Positions 37,578 through 47,019 are shown, counted from the first letter of the stretch. The stretch: 64,000 bases of DNA from Microbacter margulisiae (GCF_014192515.1 NZ_JACHYB010000001.1:1302001-1366000), one strand, 5' to 3'. Numbers and translations are program-made. The notes: a model not told the origin generated them from the sequence alone.

Positions 37578-38339
37578 ATGAAAACGCGTAAGCTGTATAT
37601 GATATTATTTGTTTGGGCTTGTGTAGCATTGAATGGAAAAGCACAAAACAACCGATATCCCTACAACTTGAATACAAGAACCTACTCATCATGTATCAAA
37701 GGAGCAAGTTCTCCGGACTTGTCGTTTTATATTCCCGGGTTAGCCGGGAATATAAAATTCGGGTTGATTCAAGGAAAGGCCAGCATGTGGTTATCAGATA
37801 TGAAGACCATTTGTATGAGTAATAAAAATGAGCTGCATTATTCCGTTACAGGAGGCTTGCTAAAGCAGGGAGCATTATCATTTACCATATATGCTTTATT
37901 GCAAACAGATGGAATCATCATGCAAATAGAAGGGTGTCAGCTTCCTGACAGCATTCAATTATTTTGGGCATTCGGCGGCGCATCGGGGAAAACGATACAA
38001 CAATCACCTCCGGGTCTTAATGCAGATGATTGTCTCAATAATGTATTCATCATAGAACGTAATTCAGAATTTCTTTACTATCCTACCCTGCCGAAATTTG
38101 GAGTAATCCATGCCCTGTTTCCTATTCAAACGACAGCCCGGATTGCCGACGCAAGAGAGCAAACCACTCCTTTACTATTTTTTAATTCAGGGGGGGGAAC
38201 AAAATATCAGGCTTTAACAGGGACATTTGTACTAAAAACAGGATGCAAGTATTACATTGCTTTATATCGACCTTCACCATCCTTTGACGTGAATTATTAC
38301 ATGTTACCCTCCATATTCAGCAAACTCGAAGCACAGTAA
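37578..38339 (+). CDS. Stand-alone N-terminal domain of a DUF4450-like protein
   Basis: A secreted 253-residue protein of unknown function. I choose the ATG at 37578 because it gives a signal peptide (KLYMILFVWACVALNGKAQ). The longer frame from 37515 would overlap the GH28 gene. The sequence matches the first 270-290 residues of the full-length protein at 43016: NRYPYNLNTRTYSSCIKG/YHPDGSDFVI, DLSFYIPGLAGNIKFGLIQG/FGLYLPNMGGNLHFGLWC and WAFGGASGK/TVFGGASNR. It stops where the long protein enters its helical barrel. It may be a truncated remnant, or a domain that works alone as a binding partner. Spacing is 1 bp from GH28 and 20 bp to GH106, with normal codon use and no frameshift seen. Confidence 0.72.
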   Translation: MKTRKLYMILFVWACVALNGKAQNNRYPYNLNTRTYSSCIKGASSPDLSFYIPGLAGNIKFGLIQGKASMWLSDMKTICMSNKNELHYSVTGGLLKQGALSFTIYALLQTDGIIMQIEGCQLPDSIQLFWAFGGASGKTIQQSPPGLNADDCLNNVFIIERNSEFLYYPTLPKFGVIHALFPIQTTARIADAREQTTPLLFFNSGGGTKYQALTGTFVLKTGCKYYIALYRPSPSFDVNYYMLPSIFSKLEAQ

Positions 38340-38359
38340 TAAAAACAAATTATAAACAC

Positions 38360-41158
38360 ATGAAGACCAGAGTTACATTATTCGTAATATTTTTATTATT
38401 TCTGACATCAAGCATAGATGCCCAATCAACCGCATGGCCAAAAATGACAACCGAGACAAAACCATGGTCGCGTTGGTGGTGGATGGGAAGCGCTGTGGAC
38501 ACCGCCAATCTGGCTTGCAATATGGAGGCATACAGTAAAAAAGGACTTGGAGGCTTGGAAATTACGCCCATCTATGGCGTTCAGGGAAATGATGCCAATG
38601 ACATATCCTACCTGTCGCCTAAATGGATGCAAATGCTACGTTTTACAGAAGAAAAAGCCAAGCAATTAGGCATGAAGATTGATATGGTTACCGGTACCGG
38701 ATGGCCTTTCGGAGGACCTCAAATCACCATTGCCAATGCAGCAGATAAGGTAATCTTTCAGGATTATTCGTTAACCGGAGGAGAACATCTATCGCAACCC
38801 ATTGTAATGAACAACGTAAAGCAAAGACCTTATGGGACTCTATTGTGTTTAATGGCATTCTCGCCAACAGGAGAGAAACTAAATCTAACCGATAAGATAG
38901 ATAACAAAGGAGACTTACAATGGACTGCTCCGGCAGGAACATGGAAATTAATGGCGGTTTTCAATGGGAAAACCCTTCAGAAGGTGAAACGGGCGGCACC
39001 CGGAGGAGAAGGATGGGTAATGAATCATTTTTCCAAAAAAGCGGTTGATACCTATCTGGCACGTTTTGATCATGCTTTTGCCACAAGCCATGTCCCCTAT
39101 CCCAATGCATTTTTTAATGATTCCTACGAAGTATTTGGAGCTAATTGGACACCTGATTTTTTTACACAATTTGCCAAACGTCGCGGGTATCGGTTAGAAA
39201 ATTATTTAAGAGAATTCCGCGGAGAAGGAAACGCCGATACCATTGCTCGTGTGGTTAGCGACTACAGAGAAACCTTAGCGGAGTTGTTATTGGAAAACTT
39301 TACAGAAAACTGGACGGCATGGGCTCACCGCCATGGAAGCATCACCAGAAATCAAGCGCATGGCTCTCCCGGTAATTTAATTGATCTTTATAGCGCTGCT
39401 GACATCCCCGAATGTGAAACATTTGGAGGCATGCCTGATTTCAATATCAAGGGATTACGGAAAGACAGTCTCAGCACTACCAATGAAGCTGATTTGACCA
39501 CCATGAAATATGCATCGTCAGCCGCTCATATAAACGGGAAAAAATATGCCTCTTCCGAAACGTTTACCTGGTTAACCGAACACTTCAGAACCTCTCTTTC
39601 AGAATGCAAACCGGTGCTGGATATGTTGTATTCAGCCGGAATTAACCATGTCTTTTTTCATGGAACACCTTATTCCCCAAAAAATGCTGCATGGCCCGGA
39701 TGGTTATTTTATGCTTCTATTGATATGTCTCCAACTGATCCGATGTGGCACGATGCAGCTCCCTTTTTCAGCTATATCAGGCGTTGCCAGTCATTTCTCC
39801 AATACGGAAAACCGAACAATGACGTTCTGATTTATTTACCTGTTTATGATTTTTGGTATGAAAACAGAGGGACACCTTACCTGGCATTTGATATTCATTC
39901 TATGCCTCAACATACACCTCATTTTATTAAAGCCGTAAATAGTATACTTAACGACGGTTACGATGCCGATTATATCTCCGATCGTTATATAGCAACAACA
40001 TCGGCTGAAAACGGATTGCTGAAAACAGCCGGAGGCACTACTTACAAAGCGCTTGTTATTCCATCGGTAACCATGATGCAGCCGGGAACGCTGCAAAAAT
40101 TAATTATGTTAGCCAAAAATGGAGCTACGATCATTTTTGTAGGTCATTATCCTGAAGATGTTCCGGGATTAGGATCTTTACAATCACGGCGCGTAGTCTT
40201 TAAGCATGCAATAAGTGAACTACCTGATTCCCAAACATTTCAGACACCTAAACGTTACGCTTTTGGGAAAGGCTATATCATTACTGCCAAAGATTATAAA
40301 TCAGCATTATCCCTATGTAACATTCCAAAAGAAGAAATAAGAACCGTGTGGGGAGGCTCTTATATCCGTCGTAAGAATCCGACGGGATATCATTATTTTA
40401 TTGCTTCTTTACAGCATAAAGGCATCAATGGATGGGTTACCCTGGGAGTAAGAGCCAAATCAGCCATGCTTTTTGATCCTTTAACAGGCCATTCGGGGAA
40501 AGCCGCTCTCAGGCAACATAATGGACATACCCAAATCTATTTACAATTACAATCCGGACAATCTATTATTGTCAAAACATTTACCAACAACAATGTACAA
40601 GTTAAACCTTGGTGCTACTATCAGGCATTGCCTGATACGTTGACATTAGCTGACGGATGGTCAATGCAATTCATCAAAAGCGAACCGGCTATTAAAAGAA
40701 CCTTCAACATACATCATTTGGAGTCATGGACCAATATGAACATCCCAAATGCAAAAATAAACATGGGGATAGCCCGATATACGATCAAATTTAATCTTCC
40801 CAAATCAAAGGCAACCGATTGGATATTAAATTTGGGAGATGTCCGCGAAAGCGCCCGTGTATATATCAATGGGGAAAAAGTAGAAACGCTTTGGTCAGTT
40901 CCTTATGAAACGAATGTTGGCCAATACCTGCATCCGGGAAGTAACACGCTGCAAGTTGAAGTAACCAATCTTCCGGCAAACCGCATCTCGGATTATGACC
41001 GCCGGGGAGTAAAATGGAGAATATTCAATGAAATCAACATGGTTGATGTTCATTATCAAAAGAGCTCCTATGCTTCATGGAAACCTGTTCCTTCCGGACT
41101 GCTTGGCCCGGTTGAATTAATACCTGTAGTTAGCCAACCGAAGAATATCAACCAGTAG
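38360..41158 (+). CDS. GH106 alpha-L-rhamnosidase
   Basis: Releases alpha-L-rhamnose, here most likely from the non-reducing end of RG-I fragments. The 932-residue protein has a signal peptide (about 1-21) and the GH106 entry motif (PWSRWWWMGSAVDTANLACN). The barrel contains GLGGLEITPIYGVQG, GMKIDMVTGTGWPFGGPQ, FFNDSYEVFGANWTPDFF and ECETFGGMPDF. An amidotransferase-like domain follows (about 540-620) and a C-terminal GH2-like jelly roll (about 760-910; WILNLGDVRESARVYINGE). Full family length. It closes the tight operon that starts at 30410. The broken gene at 786 is a shorter relative. Confidence 0.92.
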   Translation: MKTRVTLFVIFLLFLTSSIDAQSTAWPKMTTETKPWSRWWWMGSAVDTANLACNMEAYSKKGLGGLEITPIYGVQGNDANDISYLSPKWMQMLRFTEEKAKQLGMKIDMVTGTGWPFGGPQITIANAADKVIFQDYSLTGGEHLSQPIVMNNVKQRPYGTLLCLMAFSPTGEKLNLTDKIDNKGDLQWTAPAGTWKLMAVFNGKTLQKVKRAAPGGEGWVMNHFSKKAVDTYLARFDHAFATSHVPYPNAFFNDSYEVFGANWTPDFFTQFAKRRGYRLENYLREFRGEGNADTIARVVSDYRETLAELLLENFTENWTAWAHRHGSITRNQAHGSPGNLIDLYSAADIPECETFGGMPDFNIKGLRKDSLSTTNEADLTTMKYASSAAHINGKKYASSETFTWLTEHFRTSLSECKPVLDMLYSAGINHVFFHGTPYSPKNAAWPGWLFYASIDMSPTDPMWHDAAPFFSYIRRCQSFLQYGKPNNDVLIYLPVYDFWYENRGTPYLAFDIHSMPQHTPHFIKAVNSILNDGYDADYISDRYIATTSAENGLLKTAGGTTYKALVIPSVTMMQPGTLQKLIMLAKNGATIIFVGHYPEDVPGLGSLQSRRVVFKHAISELPDSQTFQTPKRYAFGKGYIITAKDYKSALSLCNIPKEEIRTVWGGSYIRRKNPTGYHYFIASLQHKGINGWVTLGVRAKSAMLFDPLTGHSGKAALRQHNGHTQIYLQLQSGQSIIVKTFTNNNVQVKPWCYYQALPDTLTLADGWSMQFIKSEPAIKRTFNIHHLESWTNMNIPNAKINMGIARYTIKFNLPKSKATDWILNLGDVRESARVYINGEKVETLWSVPYETNVGQYLHPGSNTLQVEVTNLPANRISDYDRRGVKWRIFNEINMVDVHYQKSSYASWKPVPSGLLGPVELIPVVSQPKNINQ

Positions 41159-41190
41159 ACAAGCAATCGAATGACTGAATAACCGATTCA

Positions 41191-41340
41191 ATTGACAATG
41201 GACAGTTGACAGTTGACAATGAAAATCTGGAAGTTAAAGAAGATGACAACCTCAAAGTAGTTTAGTAGCTAGTAGACGGTAGTATAGTAGAAATCTGGAA
41301 ATCTGAAGTTAAGAAGATACAGGAAGGTCGGAAGTTAAAG
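41191..41340. repeat. Tract with a 7-nt period, tract 1
   Basis: Successive 7-mers repeat with drift: ATTGACA, ATGGACA, GTTGACA, GTTGACA from 41191, then units of the type NNGTAGN and AAATCTG. The same unit types recur at 46743-46881. It lies between GH106 and the IS3 element and has no coding capacity that I can recognise. The function of such Bacteroidetes intergenic tracts is unknown. Confidence 0.7.
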
Positions 41341-41451
41341 AAGAACTGGAAAACTGGCAATCCTGTTAATCCAAATTTCCCATAACAGTGTCCATGCCTG
41401 AAATAAGTTGACCACTTTAGAGTAACAAAAACAACTAAAAAGTGAAACAAC

Positions 41452-41865
41452 ATGGCACGACCAGATCAATTAAAAATGAGTACAGCCGAACGTCGTCGGC
41501 GTAAATTCAGTGACAATTTCAAGATTCAAAAAGTTCGGGAAATTGAAACGGGACAAACCAAAGTATCAGAGATTTGTTCTCAGTATCAGGTTGCTTATAA
41601 AAATGTCTATCTTTGGATAGATAAATTTGGCAGCATGAAAAAGGACAAAGGAGAACGTATGATTGTCGAAACCCAGAGTGACACCCGTCAACTTATTGAA
41701 CTCAAGAAACGGATATCTGAACTTGAACGCATCATTGGTCAAAAGCAAATACTCATTGATTTTCAGGATAAGATGATAGAGTTAGCAGAAGAAACCTATG
41801 GAGTGGATATTAAAAAAAAATTCTTTTCCACACCATCCAGTACTTCTGGGCAAACCGGAAAGTGA
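41452..41865 (+). CDS. IS3-family transposase OrfA
   Basis: A 137-residue DNA-binding subunit with an N-terminal helix-turn-helix (RRRKFSDNFKIQKVREIETG to VAYKNVYLWIDKFG) and a leucine-zipper-like coiled coil (about 75-115; LIELKKRISELERIIGQKQ) used for dimerisation in this family. The last codons run through an A9 tract (41812-41820) suited to -1 slippage into orfB. The coding region overlaps orfB by 4 bp. Confidence 0.92.
   Translation: MARPDQLKMSTAERRRRKFSDNFKIQKVREIETGQTKVSEICSQYQVAYKNVYLWIDKFGSMKKDKGERMIVETQSDTRQLIELKKRISELERIIGQKQILIDFQDKMIELAEETYGVDIKKKFFSTPSSTSGQTGK
41812..41820 (+). promoter_or_regulatory. A9 slippery site for -1 frameshift (OrfAB)
   Basis: Nine consecutive A bases near the end of orfA. 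After a -1 shift the orfB frame is open from here to the annotated start of orfB (reading ILFHTIQYFWANRK before MAYSLNKLYQ). This is the arrangement by which IS3 elements make the fused OrfAB transposase. The shift itself is inferred. Confidence 0.75.
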
Positions 41866-42734
41866 TGGCTTACAGCTTAAACAAACTCTATCAAAGTATC
41901 GGAGTAAGCAAACAGGCTTTTCATCAGCGCATGGACAGATACCTGCAAGAACGCTCTATTGAAGAACAAATTCTAATGTTAGTATATCGTGTCCGTGAGG
42001 ATCATCCTACGATGGGATTACGCGATATGTATTTCAAAATAGCTCCCATTGATATGGGCAGGGATCGTTTTGAAATACTTTGTAAGGAATCCGGCTTAAT
42101 GGTGGAGCGCACACATAACTTGCGAAAAACCACCGATAGTTCGGGTGTAATCCGGTTTGATAATCTGCTGATCGGATTGGTTATTAATAAACCCAATCAG
42201 GTTTGGCAAAGTGATATTACTTACTTTGATCTCAACGGAAAGTTTTATTACATAACCTTTATCATGGACGCTTTCTCCAGAGTAATTGTGGGTCATGCCA
42301 TTTCACAACGATTAAAGACCGAACAAACTACTTTGCCTGCTTTACAAAAAGCAATCAAATCCCGCATGGATTTGAATATATGTATTCATGCGCTTATTTT
42401 TCATTCTGACGGAGGTGGGCAGTATTATGATAAAGATTTCCTGAAACTGACTGAAAAATACAAAATCAGAAACAGTATGTGTCAATATCCCTGGGAGAAT
42501 GGAAAAGCTGAACGCATTAACGGCATTATTAAAAACAACTATCTAATTCATAGAGTTATCAATTCTTTCGAACAATTACAGATAGAGGTTGACCGAAGTG
42601 TGTTTCTTTACAATACCCAAAAACCGCATAGTAAGTTACAACGAAAAAGTCCAAAGCAGTTCGAAAATGAATATTTTTGTATGGCTAATTATACTGAACA
42701 TGTAAACACTGACTCTAAGGAGTCAAATTGTTGA
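41862..42734 (+). CDS. IS3-family transposase OrfB (integrase catalytic subunit)
   Basis: A 290-residue catalytic subunit with an HTH_21-like region (about 45-95) and an rve DDE core. Catalytic acids are seen in VWQSDITYFD, IFHSDGGGQYY and ENGKAERINGIIK. The frame opens with GTG-ATG at 41862 but is probably translated mainly as an OrfAB fusion through the A9 site. No frameshift or stop is seen, so the element may be active. Confidence 0.93.
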   Translation: MMAYSLNKLYQSIGVSKQAFHQRMDRYLQERSIEEQILMLVYRVREDHPTMGLRDMYFKIAPIDMGRDRFEILCKESGLMVERTHNLRKTTDSSGVIRFDNLLIGLVINKPNQVWQSDITYFDLNGKFYYITFIMDAFSRVIVGHAISQRLKTEQTTLPALQKAIKSRMDLNICIHALIFHSDGGGQYYDKDFLKLTEKYKIRNSMCQYPWENGKAERINGIIKNNYLIHRVINSFEQLQIEVDRSVFLYNTQKPHSKLQRKSPKQFENEYFCMANYTEHVNTDSKESNC

Positions 42735-42790
42735 TAACGAGAATAACTTTCTTGACGCTTCGCTAAAAGTTATTGCCCATTATCAACAAT
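42727..42790 (+). terminator. Two-part hairpin at the end of orfB in the IS3 element
   Basis: The outer stem ATTGTTGATAA / TTATCAACAAT (11 bp) and inner stem AATAACTTT / AAAGTTATT (9 bp) are both perfect, with 4- and 5-nt internal bulges and a 15-nt loop. The left arm covers the orfB stop codon. There is no T tract, so it may end transcription weakly, protect the mRNA or block incoming transcription. Confidence 0.65.
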
Positions 42791-42876
42791 AGTTGCATTA
42801 TCATCATTTTGTTCTGAAAGTATAGATGAAAAAAATAGGTAACAAAACGGTCAACGATATTCAGGCATGGACACAG

Positions 42877-42983
42877 ATTGACTTTAGACCTTTGACTCTT
42901 GTTTGTTGTTTCTCTATAAACCTTACACTTTTAACTTTACACCTGTTGTTCACTTTCAACCGTAGTTCTCTTTAGACTTTAGC
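42877..42983. repeat. Tract with a 7-nt period, tract 2
   Basis: Units such as ATTGACT, TTAGACC, TTTGACT, then CACTTTT and AACTTTA follow at 7-nt spacing between the IS3 right end and the DUF4450-like gene. Together with tract 1 on the other side of the IS3 it was probably one tract before insertion. Confidence 0.6.
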
Positions 42984-43015
42984 GCATGACTACAATAAAG
43001 ATAAATGACAAACAC

Positions 43016-46000
43016 ATGAAGAAAGCTATTTGTATAGTATACATATTTCTTTTTACATCTATATCATATGCCAATGCTCAATACTGGCATAATCAGAAGC
43101 GCACCCTGCGTTACCATCCGGACGGAAGCGACTTCGTCATTACCCATGGTAACCTTAAATACAATAGGGCATTATACAGCAGGCTCCATACAGGATTTCG
43201 AATCGAAACCGGCGATTTACCTGAATTTGGGCTTTATCTACCCAATATGGGAGGTAACCTGCATTTTGGCCTATGGTGTAAAAAACAGACGAAATGGTTA
43301 AACAACGCACAATTCATCGAGGCGAGGTATAGAGCCGGATCCCGGATTTATATCATCCGGGATTCTTTGTTAGGCAAAGGAACAGTAAGGATGACCATAC
43401 TTCCTTTGTCTGACAAAGACGGAATGATACTGCAATTCACCTTTCATCATACTCCTAAAGGGCTGCATTTGTTGACAGTATTCGGAGGCGCCTCTAATCG
43501 CCGATTCCTACGTGACGGAGATCTGGGAGTAGATCCAAAAAATTCATTCGACCTTCATGCCATAAATTGTAAAGACAACAAATTTACGATTCAACAAAAC
43601 AGGTTTCAATTGCTATTGCCTCCTTCAAAACAAGGAGATAACACCTTTTTATATGGCATTTTCCCTAAAAACAGTCTTTTGAAAATAGGACGATTTTCCA
43701 AAGAAGCAACTCCCTTTCAGCTTTGGCATAAGAAGGGCATTGCCAAAGATTCAGTCTTGTTATCCCAAATAGCTCCGAAAGCAAATAAAACGTATTACTT
43801 TCTTATTCAAAAAGGGAGAGCTGTTGTATCCAATGATTGCTCATTAAAACAACGATTCAAAGCAGCGGAAAATAGTCGCCAACAACTGGCTTCCCGCATA
43901 CGTATTGCCACGCCAGATCCGTATATCAATACCTTAGGAGGAACATTGTCCATAGCTGCTGATGCTATTTGGGGAAACAGAGCTTATTTGCATGGCGCAG
44001 TAGGTTGGAGGATGCCTTTGCCAGGTTGGAGAGGTCCCTACGCGGGAGACGTATTAGGTTGGCATAATCGCGCCCGTACTCATTTTAATTCATATGCCGC
44101 CTCGCAAGTAGTTGACATACCACCTTCCCTCCCCTCACCTGCGTTAGATTCGGCGATGCATCTTTCCAGGGGAGTCGAAAAATGGGGAACCCCCATCTAT
44201 AGTAACGGATATATTTGCCGAAATCCGGACAATAATCATCAAATGAACCATTATGATATGAATCTGTGTTACATGGACGAATTATTATGGCATTTCAATT
44301 GGACGGGCAATTGGTCATATGTCAAGAAAATGTGGCCTGTAATACGATTAAGTTTAGCCTGGGAGAAACGTAATTTTGATCCTCAAAACAATGGCTTATA
44401 TGATGCTTATGCAGCAATTTGGGCTAGTGACGGATTGCAATATAACAGCGGCGGAGTGACGCATGCGATGGCTTACAACTACAGGGCAAATGTAATAGCT
44501 GCAGAAATTGCAAAAGGAACAGGCAAAAATCCTGTTCCTTATCAAAAGGAAGCGGATAAAATAAAACAGGCATTATCAACTCAATTGTGGCTTTCAAAAA
44601 AAGGATGGTGGGCTGAATATAAAGACTATATGGGATATAAAAGGTTACATACGGAACCCGCAGTATGGACCATCTATCAGGCGATAGACGATCAGGCAGG
44701 CACTCCCTTTCAATTTTATCAGGCAACACGATACCTTGACACGAAGATTCCCCACATACCCGTCCTTGCCACAGGATTACACAGCCACCGGTATTCAACC
44801 ATTGCCACATCGGATTGGATGCCCTATGACTGGTCTATCAATAATGTAGCACACGCGGAAGTGATGAACACTGCGCTTGCCTATTGGGAAAGCGGGAGAA
44901 ACAATAGCGCCTTTAATTTATTCAAGAGTGATATATTAGATGAGATGTATCTCGGAGCCAGTCCGGGCAACTTTGGTCAAATCAGTTTCTATGACGCAGC
45001 ACGCGGCGAATGTTATCGCGATTTTGCCGATAATATTGGCATCACTTCAAGAGCTATTATTCAGGGATTGTTTGGTATTTGGCCTGATGCATTAAATCAT
45101 AAAGCAATACTTAAACCGGGATTTCCCGATACATGGAAATTTACCTCATTAAATACACCCGATATTTCCCTCTCTTTTAAACAAAATCACGACACGACAA
45201 AGTATGTCATCAAACAGCATTTCCCTGAAAAATTAAATATACAATTACATCTTCGGGCTTGTGCTGATTCCATACTATCGGTTACCATCAACGGAGTTCC
45301 AACAATCTGGCAAGCTGATACCGCTACTGTCGGCGTTCCTTGCGTGAATCTGCTTTGCGGTAATGATTCACTGCTGAATATTCACATCATATGGGGAAAA
45401 AATCATTTTAGGCCTATGGAATATACCAATGAAGCAGCCTATGGGGATATCTGGTATTTAAAAACCCGTCAACACATCGATAAAATATATGATCCTCAGG
45501 GTATATTCTCCCAACTGCAATATAACACACATCTTTTACGCGGAAAAATAATCGGAATTACAGGTTTCCATACATTTTTCGTAAAACTTTCTCAAGGTGA
45601 GATGACCTGGTGGCAACCCGTAAATATTGAAATCAAACAACCCGTTGAAGTTGTTCCTGTGAATACTGACCGTTTAAAGCTTCGGTTTTTTATTGTTAAT
45701 AATCGAAATATGCCAACAAAAGGCAGGATCAGCATAAATCACAATAATCAATATATGATCCCATTTTCATTGCAACCGCACAGCAAATCCGGATTAATCG
45801 TTATTCCCGATTCGATTGCCCTATGCGGGACAAATGAAATAGACATAACTACGGATCAGGGTATCGCATACCCTATGTCAATGATTAATTGGGACATCAA
45901 AAATAGACCTGTCCGTGTCTACCAACCGGTCAACATGGATGCCATCATGAACGACAAAGTAACTCAAATCTTTCGTAACCACTATTTATCGCCCCGTTCG

Positions 46001-46702
46001 CCTTATACTACACTTCAATTACCCTGGCAGGGAATGGGAGAATGGTGTCATCCATTAGATTCGGCAATGATTGATGATTCCGGACTGCGTAAGGCTGTTG
46101 TACATAATCTTTTCCATACTTCATTGGGGATTTCTTTCCGTACATTTGCAAACCCGGCAAAAAACAATATCGCCTTTACATCATTATGGAACAACTATCC
46201 TGACCAAATTACCGTTCCATTGCATGGGAAAGCCAGTCATGCTTATTTTCTGATGGCAGGTTCGACCAACTATATGCAAAGTCATTTTGTCAATGGAATC
46301 ATAAGAATCACCTATACCGACGGGACAAAAGATTCATTGTTACTCTCTAATCCGGATAGTTGGTGCCCTATTGAGCAAGACTATTATACAGACGGTTATG
46401 CTTTCAAATTAAATCAACCACGACCTTATCGGGTGTATCTTAAAACCGGAATAATAAGCCGGCAATTGATAAGACAAGATATAAAAAACATGAAGTATGA
46501 CACCAAGCTGTCTAAAAAGAAAAATGGCGGCGATTATATTGAGACACCTCCGACTGAAGTCTCTAACCGTAGAATTGACGGCGGGGCAGCCGTCATTCTT
46601 GATATGCCGCTCAATCAACATAAAGCACTAAAATCATTAACGCTTCAAACAGTGGCCAATGATGTTGTAATCGGACTAATGGGGATTACGTTAATGCAAT
46701 AA
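43016..46702 (+). CDS. DUF4450-like large secreted protein, probable (alpha/alpha)6 glycosidase
   Basis: A 1228-residue protein from the ATG at 43016, chosen for its signal peptide (AICIVYIFLFTSISYANA). The frame also contains an earlier ATG at 42986. The N-terminal beta-sandwich (about 25-290) is shared with the short protein at 37578. The central part (about 310-700) resembles an alpha/alpha barrel: GAVGWRMPLPGWRGPYAGD, AYAAIWASDGLQYNSGGVTH, TSDWMPYDWSINNVAHAEVM. The C-terminal third has beta-domains and a jelly roll. No catalytic residues can be assigned with certainty; acidic and aromatic clusters at WASDG and TSDWMPYDWS are candidates. It lies among GH106, GH28 and GH105 genes, so a role on an RG-I product is likely. 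Confidence 0.68.
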   Translation: MKKAICIVYIFLFTSISYANAQYWHNQKRTLRYHPDGSDFVITHGNLKYNRALYSRLHTGFRIETGDLPEFGLYLPNMGGNLHFGLWCKKQTKWLNNAQFIEARYRAGSRIYIIRDSLLGKGTVRMTILPLSDKDGMILQFTFHHTPKGLHLLTVFGGASNRRFLRDGDLGVDPKNSFDLHAINCKDNKFTIQQNRFQLLLPPSKQGDNTFLYGIFPKNSLLKIGRFSKEATPFQLWHKKGIAKDSVLLSQIAPKANKTYYFLIQKGRAVVSNDCSLKQRFKAAENSRQQLASRIRIATPDPYINTLGGTLSIAADAIWGNRAYLHGAVGWRMPLPGWRGPYAGDVLGWHNRARTHFNSYAASQVVDIPPSLPSPALDSAMHLSRGVEKWGTPIYSNGYICRNPDNNHQMNHYDMNLCYMDELLWHFNWTGNWSYVKKMWPVIRLSLAWEKRNFDPQNNGLYDAYAAIWASDGLQYNSGGVTHAMAYNYRANVIAAEIAKGTGKNPVPYQKEADKIKQALSTQLWLSKKGWWAEYKDYMGYKRLHTEPAVWTIYQAIDDQAGTPFQFYQATRYLDTKIPHIPVLATGLHSHRYSTIATSDWMPYDWSINNVAHAEVMNTALAYWESGRNNSAFNLFKSDILDEMYLGASPGNFGQISFYDAARGECYRDFADNIGITSRAIIQGLFGIWPDALNHKAILKPGFPDTWKFTSLNTPDISLSFKQNHDTTKYVIKQHFPEKLNIQLHLRACADSILSVTINGVPTIWQADTATVGVPCVNLLCGNDSLLNIHIIWGKNHFRPMEYTNEAAYGDIWYLKTRQHIDKIYDPQGIFSQLQYNTHLLRGKIIGITGFHTFFVKLSQGEMTWWQPVNIEIKQPVEVVPVNTDRLKLRFFIVNNRNMPTKGRISINHNNQYMIPFSLQPHSKSGLIVIPDSIALCGTNEIDITTDQGIAYPMSMINWDIKNRPVRVYQPVNMDAIMNDKVTQIFRNHYLSPRSPYTTLQLPWQGMGEWCHPLDSAMIDDSGLRKAVVHNLFHTSLGISFRTFANPAKNNIAFTSLWNNYPDQITVPLHGKASHAYFLMAGSTNYMQSHFVNGIIRITYTDGTKDSLLLSNPDSWCPIEQDYYTDGYAFKLNQPRPYRVYLKTGIISRQLIRQDIKNMKYDTKLSKKKNGGDYIETPPTEVSNRRIDGGAAVILDMPLNQHKALKSLTLQTVANDVVIGLMGITLMQ

Positions 46703-46742
46703 ACAGAAGAAGAAAATTCTGAAGTTAAGGAAGAACATCAAC

Positions 46743-46881
46743 CAGTAGACAGTAGTTGGTAGACGGTAGATAGTAGGAATCTAAGAATCTGAATATTAGA
46801 AGATGGGAAGTTAAAGAAGATGTCAACTGCAAGGTAGTTTAGTAGATGGTAGTATAGTAGAAATCTGAAAATCTGAAATTT
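46743..46881. repeat. Tract with a 7-nt period, tract 3
   Basis: From 46743 successive units read CAGTAGA, CAGTAGT, TGGTAGA, CGGTAGA, TAGTAGG, with a second run from 46833. Units AAATCTG and GGAAGTT are shared with tract 1. It fills the first part of the 405-bp gap before the GH28 gene at 47108. A short hairpin (TCCCT / AGGGA, 46890-46901) follows it and is followed by CTTTT. Confidence 0.7.
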
Positions 46882-46947
46882 ACCCTAAATCCCTAAAGGG
46901 ACTTTTAAACAGCAAATGGTTGAAGAAGAAGTTACGGAAGTTGAAAC

Positions 46948-47019
46948 CTTCAATCCATCAATCCTTCGATCCTTCAATCTAAGGGAAGTTAGAACCCTCA
47001 ATCCTTCGATCCTTCAATC
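46948..47019. repeat. Tandem 8-bp repeats
   Basis: Two blocks of CTTCAATC-type octamers: four units at 46948-46979 (second CATCAATC, third CTTCGATC) and three at 46996-47019. The two blocks are separated by 16 bp containing AAGGGAAGTT. Each block is followed by TAAGGG or TAAAGGG. The unit count suggests a locus that can change by slippage. Confidence 0.75.

Larger units (their letters stand above)
41389..42873 (+). mobile_element. IS3-family insertion sequence
   Basis: A 1485-bp element with TG...CA ends and imperfect inverted repeats of about 25 bp (TGTCCATGCCTGAA at the left; the same outer 14 bases in the reverse complement of the right end, and both repeats end in GTTGACC). A 3-bp target duplication CAG lies at 41386-41388 and 42874-42876. 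It carries overlapping orfA and orfB on the + strand and sits inside a 7-nt-period tract. It does not interrupt a gene. Confidence 0.92.

Noticed and set aside
46948..47019. Possible CRISPR array in the octamer blocks
   Set aside because: Repeat units are 8 bp and contiguous without spacers, and no cas genes are present.
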